Shown: piece after piece, positions 46,528 to 56,665 of the stretch
Numbering within the stretch: position 1 is the stretch's first letter
Layout of the letters: each line of letters opens with the position of its first letter
Origin: Muricea muricata
Lineage: Eukaryota > Cnidaria > Anthozoa > Malacalcyonacea > Plexauridae
Direction: 5' to 3'
Assembly (NCBI GenBank): GCA_963855995.1
Contig: OY979717.1
Coordinates: 65,729,855 to 65,793,854 of the forward strand
DNA length: 64,000 nucleotides
Program-made: the position numbers and the translations under genes
Notes under the pieces: model-generated
Told to the model about the DNA's origin: nothing
Seen by the model: only the letters and a program-made list of their open reading frames with translations
The model's database searches: none

Positions 46528-46876
46528 CCACTAATGCTCCAACCACTTCACTAGTTTGGCCATATCGCTTTCCTAAGATGTTCTTCGCTTTATTATACCC
46601 TTCCTCAGTAAAGGGCAGCCCGTCGATTAACTTTCGTACTTTGACTTCCACCAGCTCCTTTAAGTAAGAAAATTTTGTAACAGGATCAACTGCCGACTTG
46701 TCGATTTGTGCCTCAAACTGTCCCCAAAATCGAATCCAATCTTGAGGTGTTCCTTGAAATTTAGAAATGACCAATTTGGGCATTTTTATAACGGCAGATA
46801 ATTGTGACTTTTCAGAACTTGATTCAGTTTGTTGAAATTCTTTCAATCTTTTTTGGTACTCCAGATCAATCTCCAT
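46502..46876 (-). pseudogene. gag: BEL/Pao gag, middle segment (DUF1759-like)
   Basis: The frame reads MPKLVISKFQGTPQDWIRFW, GQFEAQID, KFSYLKELVEVKVRKLIDGL and GYNKAKNILGKRYGQTSEVV, the DUF1759 capsid-like pattern. It overlaps the N-terminal frame by 34 bp and the pol frame by 26 bp; conserved context continues across both overlaps in a different frame. This indicates two small indels or programmed shifts in a gene that is normally one frame in this family. Confidence 0.8.
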
Positions 46877-47358
46877 CTTTCCTTTGCTGCTTCCTGTTCT
46901 TGCTTTATTTTCTGTTCCATCAACAGCTTCTCAAACTCTAATTTCTTTTCTCGCTCTTTTAAAGTAATAGCTTTTTGGGTAGCCGCTTCCATATCGTTTA
47001 GCTCTTTGGTAATTTGTCGAATACATTGGTCAGCTTCGCTCAGTAGGGTTTCACTCTCCACCGCCCATGTTTTGATATCTTCTTCACTGTCTCCTTTTGC
47101 AAACATCATTTCTTCGATAGTTTCCTTGGAAACGTTGACCATTGTGGAACTAGTTGTTACTGATAACCGTTGCCTCTCCAGGGCCTCTTTATCATGTTTG
47201 GCAATGACGTCATTTGTCTTGCCCATGCGGAATTTTAATGTTTTTCGCTTTTTAGCAAGTTCTTCCAAAGCCTTTTCCATGTTACTTTGCAACCGATTTC
47301 GCTCAACACAGCATAAAACTAATAAAACAACTGTCAAATTGTCAAGAATACAAGTCAC
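46843..47358 (-). CDS. gag: BEL/Pao gag N-terminal coiled coil
   Basis: The 171-codon frame is predicted to be largely helical, with a Lys/Glu-rich repeat (EREKKLEFEKLLMEQKIKQE). This is the usual N-terminus of BEL/Pao gag. It runs out of frame near 46,870, in a purine-rich stretch (GCAAAGGAAAGATGG in element sense). The first Met may be further inside (MEKALEELAKKRKTLKFRMG). Confidence 0.7.
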   Translation of the reverse strand: MTCILDNLTVVLLVLCCVERNRLQSNMEKALEELAKKRKTLKFRMGKTNDVIAKHDKEALERQRLSVTTSSTMVNVSKETIEEMMFAKGDSEEDIKTWAVESETLLSEADQCIRQITKELNDMEAATQKAITLKEREKKLEFEKLLMEQKIKQEQEAAKERWRLIWSTKKD

Positions 47359-47718
47359 CCGTTTTTATACTTCTTTAGATAAAGTATTGCCAATGTCTCG
47401 AGCTCAGTTCCCAGTCATCAACTCCCGCGCGGTCACGATATTATTTTTCCCGAGTCACCAAACAAAAGTACGGATTTTTGCAAATTTTCCCCGAATAAAA
47501 TAACAAAATAAGCTCTAGTTAACCACAATAATTAAGACAAGCGACTGTTAATAAAATAGTTGAAAACGATTCACAAACTCACGAGGTATCACCGTATAAA
47601 TTGTCCTTTCACTTTGACAGCTTGAACACGCGTTGTACTCACGACAAAATTTAGAACCTTTTAAAATCGTTTGAATTTACTCACGAAGTCCGTTAATCCT
47701 GCCGGTAGGTCGCCACTG

Positions 47719-47883
47719 TGTCGAAAACGCTGGGACTGATTTCCGCTACGTTTCCTAGTAAATATAACTCACACTCTCCGTATATTTTAACTATTTTATT
47801 GCTTGCCGTTCAATCACTACAACACCTTTTCGAACATGTGTTCTAAGGACACCTTTGTGTCTTATAACATGAAGTTTTCCGCA
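47719..47883 (-). repeat. 5' LTR of the BEL/Pao element
   Basis: It is a direct copy of the LTR at 42,064 and about 98% identical. In element sense its 3' end is followed, after three bases, by TGGCGACCTACCGGCAGG (47,715-47,698), which sits where the tRNA primer-binding site is expected. I did not identify the tRNA. Confidence 0.9.
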
Positions 47884-48125
47884 GAAGGTTTTTTATTTAT
47901 TTCAGAACAACAAAAATAAAGACATCTTGGGGGTGTGTCAGTTGTAGCTAATGTTTCATTTGACATAATTGGCAAAAAATATAAGGATGTTTGGTCATCA
48001 CTGTTTGTAGAAGTAGGCGTAGGCGATGCTGCGGCTAATTCTATGGGAATGGCATTAGACTCGTCTTTCGCATCCACACCATGTGCTAACACTATTTCCT
48101 TTTTTGAAACGGCAGTTTGAGACAA
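47884..48125 (-). pseudogene. probable N-terminal part of the hAT-type pseudogene
   Basis: A low-complexity Ser/Thr/Pro frame (AAASPTPTSTNSDDQTSLYF) lies directly outside the 5' LTR and in the same orientation as the hAT remnant on the other side of the BEL element. Variable Ser/Thr-rich N-termini are usual in these proteins. The link is positional, supported by the shared GAAG duplication; sequence identity to a known N-terminus is not shown. Confidence 0.4.
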
Positions 48126-48129
48126 TGTG

Positions 48130-49855
48130 AATTCTAGATAGATATATACTAGATAGATTTATTAAGAAAAACACTTTGCAGCCAGAAGCGGCTGAATCGC
48201 GTGTTATTTTACATCACAGTTAATACAAGATGGTTAGGCTAGCTGTGCCACGTGACAAATTATGTTATTCAACCGTGCTTTGACGGGTCACGTGGTCCGG
48301 TCCCTGCATCAAGTTTCAATCGCTTAATTAGATTATATAAAAATATGCGCTCGAAAGTTCAAATATAAAGAGGTTCCTTTTTATTTTATTCTTCTATTTT
48401 CGCTGGGATTGTGGTTGAATGCCATGTCTTGCGAATGCTATCTATTACATGGTTATTCTAGCAGTTAAAAGATCAGGTTTTTGGTTTTTGAAACTGGCTT
48501 CAGCGCATCCCGACGACAGTAAACACACATTAAAATTAGAAAAAAACGCAAGAAAAGAGCGACTAAATTAAACAACGAAGACATAAGAGTTGTCGACGAA
48601 CAATAAGAAACCAAGAAATGCGTTGAACGAGGCAATATGTATCTTTGCGAAATGCGAGCATCATTTCAAGGCAGAATGCATGTTTGATGCGCGTGTGACA
48701 TGTAATGTATTTTCTATAATCTTCAGCGAACTGTACATTCACTGCATGTTATTACTGCAAAAAATTAGCTACCCGATTCACAATGTCTATTTGATATTTA
48801 CATCGCATATTCGTCTCCTTCAAAGCGTCAAGTCTGGTCACGGAGAGCAACAAAAATCGATCGCTCGTTGATCCGACGAAATTGTGCCATATACTGTATA
48901 TCCATAGCATGGTCATAGAAAGCTTATTAAGTATTTAAAAACATCGTAATATATCATAAAACAATCTAACCAGAAATCGTTAGATTATAAGACCTGCAGT
49001 AAGCTAGCAATGCAGTATGTAACTATGCAGATGCAATATATATTAGTTCACTGAACTTCTGCAACATTCCCGAACTACTCAATCCTGCATATAACATAAA
49101 ATTTTTTTTTACATTTCGTCTTTAAAGTTTCAATTATCCGGTTTTAAAATAATAAATGTTCTGGAATTACATATAACCTGAGTTTTGAGAACCGATGCAG
49201 GCTTGATCCACACTATTGTTCAGTCCAGTCTCGTAAACAAATTTTCGCCATTGACGCACATTTAATACTATACTGTCCCATAGCAGATATAACTGTCGTT
49301 GCGTTTGTTTTGCAAGGACCACATTCTCTGTACTTCTAGCCCGTGTATCTCATTTTGAGTGGTTTGACTATCAATACAGAGTCACAGTCATATCTTATGA
49401 CAAACATCACACCGTGAATTTCCCTCGACGCGTCAGCGAATTCTATCCTTATATAGTCTCTTTCAGCTTTGCTCATATCCACGGCAACTTGTGCATGATA
49501 AACTCATCATTTCAAACAATCTTTCAATTAGCCATTCGTCTGTCATACCTGACCTCAGGGCTTTACACTCAAACAACTGTAATTTGATCTCCTAGGCTGT
49601 TCTTGGTGCCCGAAATCCCAGCGGGATATCCGTACAAACCGTGATAATAAAAAACTATACATTTTACCAACGAAAAAGGTTAAAAGATCGCTTAAATTTA
49701 ACAAAATACTCTACATCCTCTATTATTTTCGTAGTATCACTCCTTCGCTGATGCAGGTTCGGGACCACGTGACCTTTATTTTAGCGGGTTTCAACATCAT
49801 TTTAGAATCCCTCTGAAGTTTGACATAATAAGTGCTACTCTGGTTTTTGTTAAAT
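48130..49855. other. unassigned intergenic region
   Basis: No domain was recognised on either strand. The short open frames do not resemble known proteins. Confidence 0.4.
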
Positions 49856-49859
49856 GAAT

Positions 49860-50773
49860 GAAATCACCGAACAAAGATTACATTCACGACCCAACGTTTC
49901 GACACTCCGGTCTAGTGTCTTCATCAGGGGTGGTTGAAACTCACGATCTTATATGCTGTCAAGGTGACGTCATTTACCAACAAGATGTAAATACTCTTGT
50001 GGTAAATGACTTCCGTCATCCCTATTTAAGGCACAAGGGCTCGCATTGATATGCCAGGCTTCCAAACAAAGCCTTTGACCATAACGATTGTTAGTGGTAA
50101 TGACTTTAGAATCTTCCCACGCAATGTTATGGCTTGTTTCACACACGTGTTCAGCCAAAGCTGATTTTGAGCTGTTAAAATTAGAAACAGCCCTTTGATG
50201 TTCTTTCAGACGTGTGCAAAACTGGCGTTTTGTTTGACCCAGATATACTTTCTCGCAATCACCGCATGGTATAGAGTATACAGCATGTGTTTTCTGACCA
50301 GTCGGAACGCGATCCTTGGGTTTCGCAAAAATATGTCCCAATGTCTGAAAGGGTTTCAGGGAAACCTTAATACCACAATTATTAAGAACTCTCCTGATTG
50401 GTTCCGCAATTCCTTGAATGTACGGGACTATTGCAAAACCTTTCACAGCGGAACCACCCTCTGGAGGGTTGCAATGAGTCAAGGTTGGACGCCTTAAACA
50501 ATCGTAGAGAAAGCTCTTAGGATAATTGTTTTCTTTCAGAATATTGGTTACATATTGACACTCATTTTCCCTAGCATCGTTGTTCGATGTTAAATTCTCC
50601 GCTCTCTGAAACAAAGTTGCAACAACAGACCTTTTATGGCTTCTCGGGTGATGCGAGTTAAATGACAGATATTTATCAGTATGAGTTGGTTTACGATAAA
50701 CAACAGTTTCCAACTTCCCATCAGTTGTTCTCTGAACACGAGAAAGGGCAAGTTTGCCGGCTAGCCTAACCAT
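49860..50773 (-). mobile_element. 5'-truncated Penelope-like element with GIY-YIG endonuclease
   Basis: A 267-codon open frame (50,773-49,970) starts inside the RT thumb (YRKPTHTDKYLSFNSHHPRS) and runs to a GIY-YIG endonuclease (HAVYSIPCGDCEKVYLGQTK, FCTRLKEHQRAV, ALAEHVCETSHNIAWEDSKV). RT plus C-terminal GIY-YIG is the definition of Penelope-like elements. It lacks the zinc-knuckle linker of the copies at 52-57 kb, so it belongs to another lineage (Poseidon/Penelope-type by memory). The 3' side has the sequence around the hammerhead-like motif at 49,888. Confidence 0.85.
49888..49927 (-). ncRNA. hammerhead-like core motif at the 3' end of the Penelope-like element
   Basis: On the minus strand CTGATGA is followed by a 6-bp stem (GACACT/AGTGTC) with a 7-base loop, then GAAAC and, 8 bases later, GTC. 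This is the catalytic-core layout of a hammerhead, but the bases outside CTGATGA do not pair with those after GTC, so helix I is missing here. It may be a relic, or chance conservation of the element end. Confidence 0.35.
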
Positions 50774-50799
50774 CTTCTTCTATTAACTGTGTTTACATC

Positions 50800-51870
50800 A
50801 ATGAATAATATAGATAGAAAGAGAATATAGTTAAGTACATAATATAGTATAAAATAGTTAAAAAGACAAAGATTATGACTATATTACAAAACATGGTATA
50901 GTATATGAAGTTGTTAATAAATATATTTACAAGTTACAAACTGCAAAGTCAACCTTATTTTTACGAAAATTCTTTAATACAGGAAGGAATAAATGTTTTT
51001 AAGAATCTGTCAGTTTTAATGACATGTGCCTGAAAGTCGCGTATAAAACGTAAGTCAATGGTAATGGCAGACCGAGCTGGGAACAAACTTGACAACTTGT
51101 GCGCAGGGTCCTTTGTTATCTGGTTAAAAAGCTTCAAGCAGGCATGCCCTCGACGATCACTTAAAAGTGTTAAGTTCAGTTAGCTTTTTCCAGACGCTCG
51201 CTGTAAGGCAAACCGGGAAAACTATAGATGTAATTCTTCTTTGGATTGGTTCGATGTTATCACTTAGATACTGGCAGAGCAAAATGAAATACCTCGCCGG
51301 CGTATTCCAGAACAGGTCTGACGCAGCAACAATAAAAGTTTATAATTTCTTTAGCTGGTATTTTTGCACGTTTCAATTGAACAAAAAGACTCTCTTGTTG
51401 GCTTTCTTAATTATTTTGAAGATATGCGTGGAGCATCTCAAATCATCACGAACGGTAACGCCAAGGATTTTAGCTTGGCGAACTAAGTTTGGACATCCTG
51501 TGGAAAGATTTATCTTATTAAAGGGTATTCTATTTCTATGAAATTGGAAAAATAACTCATTACACTTTGAACATTTAACTGGAATTTATTTTATGTGTTC
51601 CATCTTTCCAATTCGTTAGCTCCAAACTGGATTTGGCTAATTTACATGTTGAAATTGATGAGCCAGTTTATAACAAAATTCGGGATAGACAGTAGGCGAA
51701 TTTCATTGATCAGGATTGAATGATCAATAAGAGCAAAAGCCTTCCTATAATCCACAAGGAGAACTCGCACAGAATTTCCAGAGCCGATAGCTCGCCCCAG
51801 GCTATGCACAAATACGTCGTCCTTCTTCAATGTCAATGCCAATGTCATCTTCGGCTTCACCAGAAACGCT
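50800..51870 (-). pseudogene. LINE fragment: RT and C-terminal region
   Basis: Near 51,640-51,800 the frame reads VRVLLVDYRKAFALIDHSIL (RT motif A with its Asp), then IPNFVINWLINF. Further left, broken frames give AKILGVTVRDDLRCSTHIFK, IIKKANKRVF and ARYFILLCQYLSDNIEPIQR, the region after the RT in a LINE family common in cnidarians. Several stops interrupt it and the catalytic YADD segment is missing. Confidence 0.65.
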
Positions 51871-51984
51871 ACGTTCGGTTTTAAAAAGCTAGTAAGCTTC
51901 GGTATTTTTTTGCGGACTCAGTCAATACTTTGCTTGTGTTATTGTACCTATTTGTTATATTTAAATTTTAGTGCATATTAAGTA

Positions 51985-52150
<166 letters not shown>

Positions 52151-52249
52151 TAGATATGTTACGAAAAGTAGCATATATATGACTGGAACTAAAAGAGCGC
52201 TCAATACCGGAGAAAGTAGAGCGTAAAACACAAGAAACAGACAAGTTTT

Positions 52250-52783
52250 TGCTGCTGTCGCTACCCTGGGTTTCACGCACTAGGCGATCATCAGGCGACT
52301 GACAGATAAGTTTAATTCATTCATTGTATAGGACACTGGAAATGTATCAGGTATTATGTTACGTTACATGACTATTGGTTATATGTTTACATAAAGTGAA
52401 AAGTTCTGAACGTTTATTCAGGAGGTTGTTCACTTTGTTTCCTTTCATGATCAAAAGCTTTTCTTCAAGACAGAGATTGCATTTTCGGGAACCAGCTTTG
52501 CATGAGGGTACGCGTTTGACGATCGACCATTTTATGTCATATGAGCGTTTCGCGCGTTTGAGCTTCCAAATGTACTTTGACAATTCTGTTTCGTTGCCAT
52601 GGCGTTCGTTCTTAATGGACTTTGTGTGATTTCTGAATCTTTCTTTAAACGAGTTAGCCGTCACCCCGATATACACTTTGGCATTATCTTTGTCAGTGGA
52701 GACTTCAGCTTTGTACACTAAGCTCTTTGCCAGGCATGTGTTGCTCACAGGACATTCGTCGGGTTTTCTGCAGTTGCATGTCT
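52250..52783 (-). mobile_element. Penelope-like element copy B, GIY-YIG part and 3' end
   Basis: The open frame 52,748-52,359 reads CLAKSLVYKAEVSTDKDNAK, YIGVTANSFKERFRNHTKSI, ELSKYIWKLKRAKRSYDIKW, KCNLCLEEKLLIM and LLNKRSELFTLC, ending at a stop. This is the GIY-YIG endonuclease of a Penelope-like element, with the hammerhead in its 3' terminal region. The sequence is interrupted at 52,784 by the 3' end of a LINE and continues at 56,258. Compared with copy C on the plus strand the junction falls between ACACAAAG and ACATGCAAC. Confidence 0.85.
52255..52305 (-). ncRNA. hammerhead ribozyme (Penelope-type), minus strand
   Basis: On the minus strand: CTGTCAGTCGC, CTGATGA, a CGC/GCG helix II with loop, GAAA, a very short helix III (CC-CAG-GG closed by an A-U pair) and the cleavage triplet GTA followed by GCGACAG. 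Helix I is GTCGC/GCGAC, five perfect pairs. All core positions (CUGAUGA, GAAA, UH) are present. The helix III of two or three pairs is the known signature of hammerheads in Penelope-like element termini. The U-U closing of helix II is a weakness. An identical 51-nt copy is at 57,289. Confidence 0.75.
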
Positions 52784-53016
52784 ATTATTATTATTATTAT
52801 TATTATTATTACAATTATTTTAAAACGGTAGCTCTTCAGCCAAAATCTGATTTTCAAGAGGCCGTTTCAATTTACTAAAATATTAAATCTAAAAATATAC
52901 TATAAAAAATATAAAAAAATATACACAGGCAGGTGTACACAAGACATATACACAAGTCCAACTCCACAAAAGTCAAACAAGTGTCATGAAATGACTAATA
53001 TTGTCTTGAGATATTC

Positions 53017-53778
53017 TCAATTGCCATCTTCCAAAATCTTGAAATAGTTATTAATTAAATTTTTAAATCTTGCAATAGAGAGAGACTCATAATCAGAAAC
53101 TACATCACAAGGTAAATTGTTCCATGCAAACGCTGCCCTATATGAGAAGGATTTTTTCATGAAATCAGTATTGGGTTTATTTAAGTGAAGTTTACGGTCG
53201 TTGCTTCTAAGACTATAGGTGGCGTTGTTTATAAAAGTAAACATGTCTGATATATATTCTGGTAGTTGTCTTTTTAATGCTTTAAACGTCATGCTTATTT
53301 CCCTTTTCTTAAGAATGTTTTCTATCGGTTCCCATTCTAAATGATCAAAGATCTCCTTTGACCTAATATCATAACTAGAGCCTGTTATAATACGAGCAGC
53401 CCTCTTTTGTCGTTTATAGAGTTAATTCAGATGTGAGCGACTACCATCATTCCATACATTTGAACAATAAGTAAAATGGGGTAAGACTAGTGAATTATAG
53501 ATATTTATCAGTGCATTTTGATTTACATATTGTTTTGACTTTCTTAATAAACAAATGGATTCAGATATCTTTTTGCACTGCTCATCATTGTGTTCGTGCC
53601 ATTTTAATTCATCGTCAAGTGTAATCCCTAACACTTTCTTATTAATTACTTGCTTAATTGATTGCCTTCCGATTACAATATCCGGAGTTTCAGTAAATTG
53701 CTTCAGCTTCCTTTTTGATGCTATAAGCATAAACTCTGTTTTCTTAATGTTTAAAGTCAGCTTATTTGTTACCAACAT
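53017..53778 (-). pseudogene. LINE RT thumb and C-terminal region
   Basis: Two frames (53,778-53,422 and 53,292-53,017) carry NKLTLNIKKTEFMLIASKRK, VLGITLDDELKWHEHNDEQC, YNSLVLPHFTYCSNVWNDG, and then YSLRSNDRKLHLNKPNTDFM and AAFAWNNLPCDVV. They are separated by a stop near 53,420 and a frame change. The arrangement matches the tails at 4.3, 12.8 and 33.9 kb. Confidence 0.8.
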
Positions 53779-54698
53779 TTAGTGTTGACATTAAGTAGAT
53801 CATCATTAATTTTGTTCTCAATCTCCGCTGGTGAAATGCCCGAAGTGGACAAGTTAGTATCATCAGCAAACATGGAAGCCTGAGTGTTTAGCAGGCAGTT
53901 AGGAAGATCATTTATGTAGAGGGAAAACAACAAGGGTCCTAAATTTGATCCCTGTGGAACACCACATATAACTTTTTTTAGCTCTGATTCTATTCCCTCT
54001 ACTACACAGATTTGAATTCTGTTATCTAAATATGATTTAAAAAGACTAAGAGCCTGGTTCCTTATGCCATATACTTCAAGCTTAGATAAAAGAATTTGAT
54101 GGTCTACCGTATCAAACGCCTTCTTGAGATCAAGTAATAGTACACCGTTAATTAAACCTTTATCGATATTCATCAACCACTTGTCTGTTGTTTGCAGTAA
54201 AGACGTTTCCGTTGAATGAAGCTTACGGAATCCTGATTGTTGTTTTGAAATGATATTGTTTTCATTTAGAAATTCTCGTAATTGGTCACAAATAAGTTTT
54301 TCCAAAATTTTGGCAACAACTGGCAGAACCGAAATAGGTCTATAATTTCCACAGTTACTTTTATCCCCTTCTTTATAGATAGGGGTTACTTTAGCCATTT
54401 TTAACTCATCAGGAAATATACCAGTAGCTAAGACTAAGTTAAATATGTATAGTAAAGATTCATTTATAGTATATCCAGCTGCTTTTAGTAATTTGTTAGA
54501 AATTTTATCAAGGCCAGAAGCTTTAGATAGTTTTAAGCTCTGTAGCACCTTATTTAGTTCGCTTTCATAAATTGCTCTAAAAGAAAATTCACTTTTACTA
54601 GGAGTAAAATACTGCAACGGATCCGGAACATTATTCGTTAATTGGTATGTCTTTGCAGAGTCTGGGTCCAATCTCACAAAAAAAATTATTAAATTCAT
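53769..54698 (-). pseudogene. LINE reverse transcriptase domain
   Basis: Motifs in order: LKLSKASGLDKISNKLLK, KVTPIYKEGDKSNCGNYRPI, ISKQQSGFRKLHSTETSLLQ, GVLLLDLKKAFDTVDHQIL (motif A), GVPQGSNLGPLLFSLYINDL (motif B) and FADDTNLS (motif C, catalytic Asp pair). The frame ends at 53,769 and continues in another frame at 53,778 (TNKLTLNIKKTEFMLI). Catalytic residues are intact but the gene is not. Confidence 0.9.
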
Positions 54699-54879
54699 TA
54701 GCTATGTTCTGATTTCCTGTAATAGTTCTTTCACCAGCTTTAAGTTCATTTATAGTCGTGGTATGTGATTTCCTATTAAGTAGTTCGTTGATATATTTCC
54801 AGCCATCTTTATTATTTGTGCAATTTTCTAAGTTTGTTTTGTAAAATGATGCTTTTGTTTCCCTTATGAGTGCAGTTAC

Positions 54880-55854
54880 TTAATTTTTACATCTTTTATA
54901 AGCTTTATGGTAGGCTGTGGAATTCAGTCGCACTGCTTTCTTTTTAAGAAAATCCCTGTGGTGGCTTAGTTTCTTAATATTTTCATTTAGCCATGGGCTA
55001 CATTCACTTTTAACTTTCCTAATGCGACACGGAGCATGTATATCCGCAACCCTAAGAAAGATTGATTTCCACTCGTTCCACGCTATATTTGGATCACAAT
55101 TATAATTGAAACATCTAAGAGCTTGCTCTAAATCATTTTGAAATTGAACAGTATTAAAGTTTTTGAATCGCCTTGTTTCTACTATTTTAGGTTTCTGTCT
55201 AGGAACACTAACTTTTCTACTGCAGATATAAGCCATACTGTGGTCACTTATTCCTATCTCAATTACACCAGATTCACTTATTTTAGTATCGTTACTTTTT
55301 GTGATTATAATATCTAATAGTGTTTTAGTTGATGGTGTTATTCTTGTGGGCATCTTTATATGTTGTTGTAGTTGATAAATATCAATGATGTCATTAAGCC
55401 TTTTCGAGTTATTATTATTGTAATCGGTCGTTTTAAGTAAGTCACAGTTGAAGTCCCCCGTTTTTACGATTTCATTGTTTTCATCATCTATTTTCTTTAA
55501 GAAATTTTCAAAATGGGAGAAAAATTCGCAATTTGCATTTGGAGGACGATACCAAGTAGAAACTAATAAAGGTTTAACTTTCGGTTTTCTAATTTCTAAG
55601 CAAACAGCTTCTGCATTGTCAGTGTTGAGGTCAGTTCTAATTATGTATGGAATACAGCTTCTTATATAAATAGCTACCCCACCACCCATTCGATTTCTAT
55701 CTCGTCTAATAATTTCATATCCAGGTAATTTAACCTGGGAATCATTAAAAGATTCATCAAGTCTTGTCTCATTAATACAAAGTATATCGAATTGTAATTT
55801 TAAAATTAATATATTCAGTTCTTCAATGTGTTTGACCAAACTGGCAATATTCAA
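54880..55854 (-). pseudogene. LINE apurinic-type endonuclease domain
   Basis: The frame shows FDILCINETRLDESFND (catalytic Glu), GYEIIRRDRNRMGGGVAIYI, STWYRPPNANCEFFSHFENF, GDFNCDLL, LDIIITKS and GISDHSMAYI (catalytic Asp-His), the full set of AP-endonuclease motifs. It ends in an in-frame stop at 54,880, beyond which homologous linker sequence continues, so the stop is a mutation. These proteins nick the target DNA for reverse transcription. Confidence 0.85.
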
Positions 55855-55977
55855 GTGGCCAATTTTAAATCCCTTAAGTTTTGGATATACTCTTTTATTC
55901 TCGGATCTATCATGATCACTTGTTTGATTGAGTGGGCCTGTGCAATTTCTATTGACATCATTGTTAACTTTTACTAG

Positions 55978-56250
55978 TCAATTACTATTTAAGTATGTTT
56001 TAATATTCATAGCTAATTGCGCGGAACCATTTTTGTTAAGATGTAAACCATAATCATTTAAATGATCTTCGGCTAAATTGTTGTTATTAATCAACCCCCA
56101 CCGTTGTTCTGAGCATATTTTTTCAAGCAGACTATTATAACGATCTATTTTCGCTTTTAAGCTCAGGACATCAGTTCTTATTATGATAATTGAGAAAATT
56201 AATTCTACATTACCACAGTTCTGCTTAATATCTTTCCCAAGATCCAGCAT
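55978..56250 (-). pseudogene. LINE ORF1 C-terminus, SGNH-hydrolase-like
   Basis: The frame ends YGLHLNKNGSAQLAMNIKTY, preceded by an Asn-rich stretch and SLLEKICSEQRWGLINNNNL. D-G/Y-x-HLN-x-x-G is the last block of the SGNH esterase found in ORF1 of CR1-like LINEs. The catalytic Ser and Gly blocks lie upstream of the truncation and are missing. Confidence 0.6.
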
Positions 56251-56257
56251 CGATTCC

Positions 56258-56665
56258 GCTACTTTTTCTTTGTGTCATTGTTCGTCTTAGTATTTTTGGC
56301 CTTGTCGTTATGCTTCTTTAGCACGTATTTGTTATGCTTAGATAGGAAAGATTCCATGTTATCGCTACAACTGTAGCTAACACGGACGGTATGTCTGTTG
56401 AATATAGAGTGTAGTCTGTGGTGCGGTGGAAAATGTTTGTCGAGGAGCAGTAGGAAATTTCGTGCAATGTTTGTCGTAACGTTCTTACTAAATGGTGGGT
56501 TATACCAAATAGTGTTTCGTTGCCGTGTGCGTCGTTTGCTAATAGAGTTAGTGTTAGCACTGGGTTCGTAACTAATTTCAGCGTGAAAGTTGCTGCGTTT
56601 AAGAGCGTCATTGTGGATAGGCGCAGCAGTATCAAAGACTGTCAATTCCCTCTCGCACAATCAAC
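56258..56665 (-). mobile_element. Penelope-like element copy B, RT end
   Basis: The frame 56,660-56,259 reads ELTVFDTAAPIHNDALKRSN, RQRNTIWYNPPFSKNVTTNI, FLLLLDKHFPPHHRLHSIFN, HTVRVSYSCSDNMESFLSKH and NKYVLKKHN. This is the region between the RT and the zinc-knuckle linker. It is the upstream half of the copy whose 3' half lies at 52,250-52,783. Its 5' end at about 56,665 meets the 5' end of copy C head to head. Confidence 0.8.

Larger units (their letters stand above)
42064..47883 (-). mobile_element. BEL/Pao LTR retrotransposon, 5.8 kb, young, with two gag frameshifts
   Basis: Two direct LTRs of about 165 bp (42,064-42,227 and 47,719-47,883) differ at three positions. The flanks are GAAG on both sides (42,060-42,063; 47,884-47,887), a 4-bp target duplication. 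The minus-strand order is LTR, primer-binding segment (47,698-47,715), gag, protease, RT, RNase H, integrase, polypurine tract (GGGGGAG, 42,230-42,236), LTR. The pol part is a 1410-codon open frame, but the gag part is in three frames joined by two single-base-scale shifts near 46,870 and 46,515. The target was a hAT-type pseudogene. Confidence 0.9.
52784..56257 (-). mobile_element. 3.5-kb CR1/L2-like LINE inserted in Penelope-like copy B
   Basis: The minus-strand order is the end of an SGNH/esterase-like ORF1 (55,978-56,250), AP endonuclease (54,880-55,854), RT (53,769-54,698) and C-terminal domain (53,017-53,778). The 3' end is an (AAT)n tail at 52,784-52,811. The 5' end is truncated within ORF1 at 56,257. 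An in-frame stop after the endonuclease and a frame change at a run of T/A near 54,690, plus others near 53,770 and 53,420, make it inactive, but most motifs are clear, so it is fairly young. Confidence 0.85.

Noticed and set aside
46829-47503. 224-codon plus-strand frame opposite BEL gag, and other plus-strand frames across 42.3-46.5 kb
   Set aside because: They are antisense shadows of the BEL/Pao gag-pol gene.
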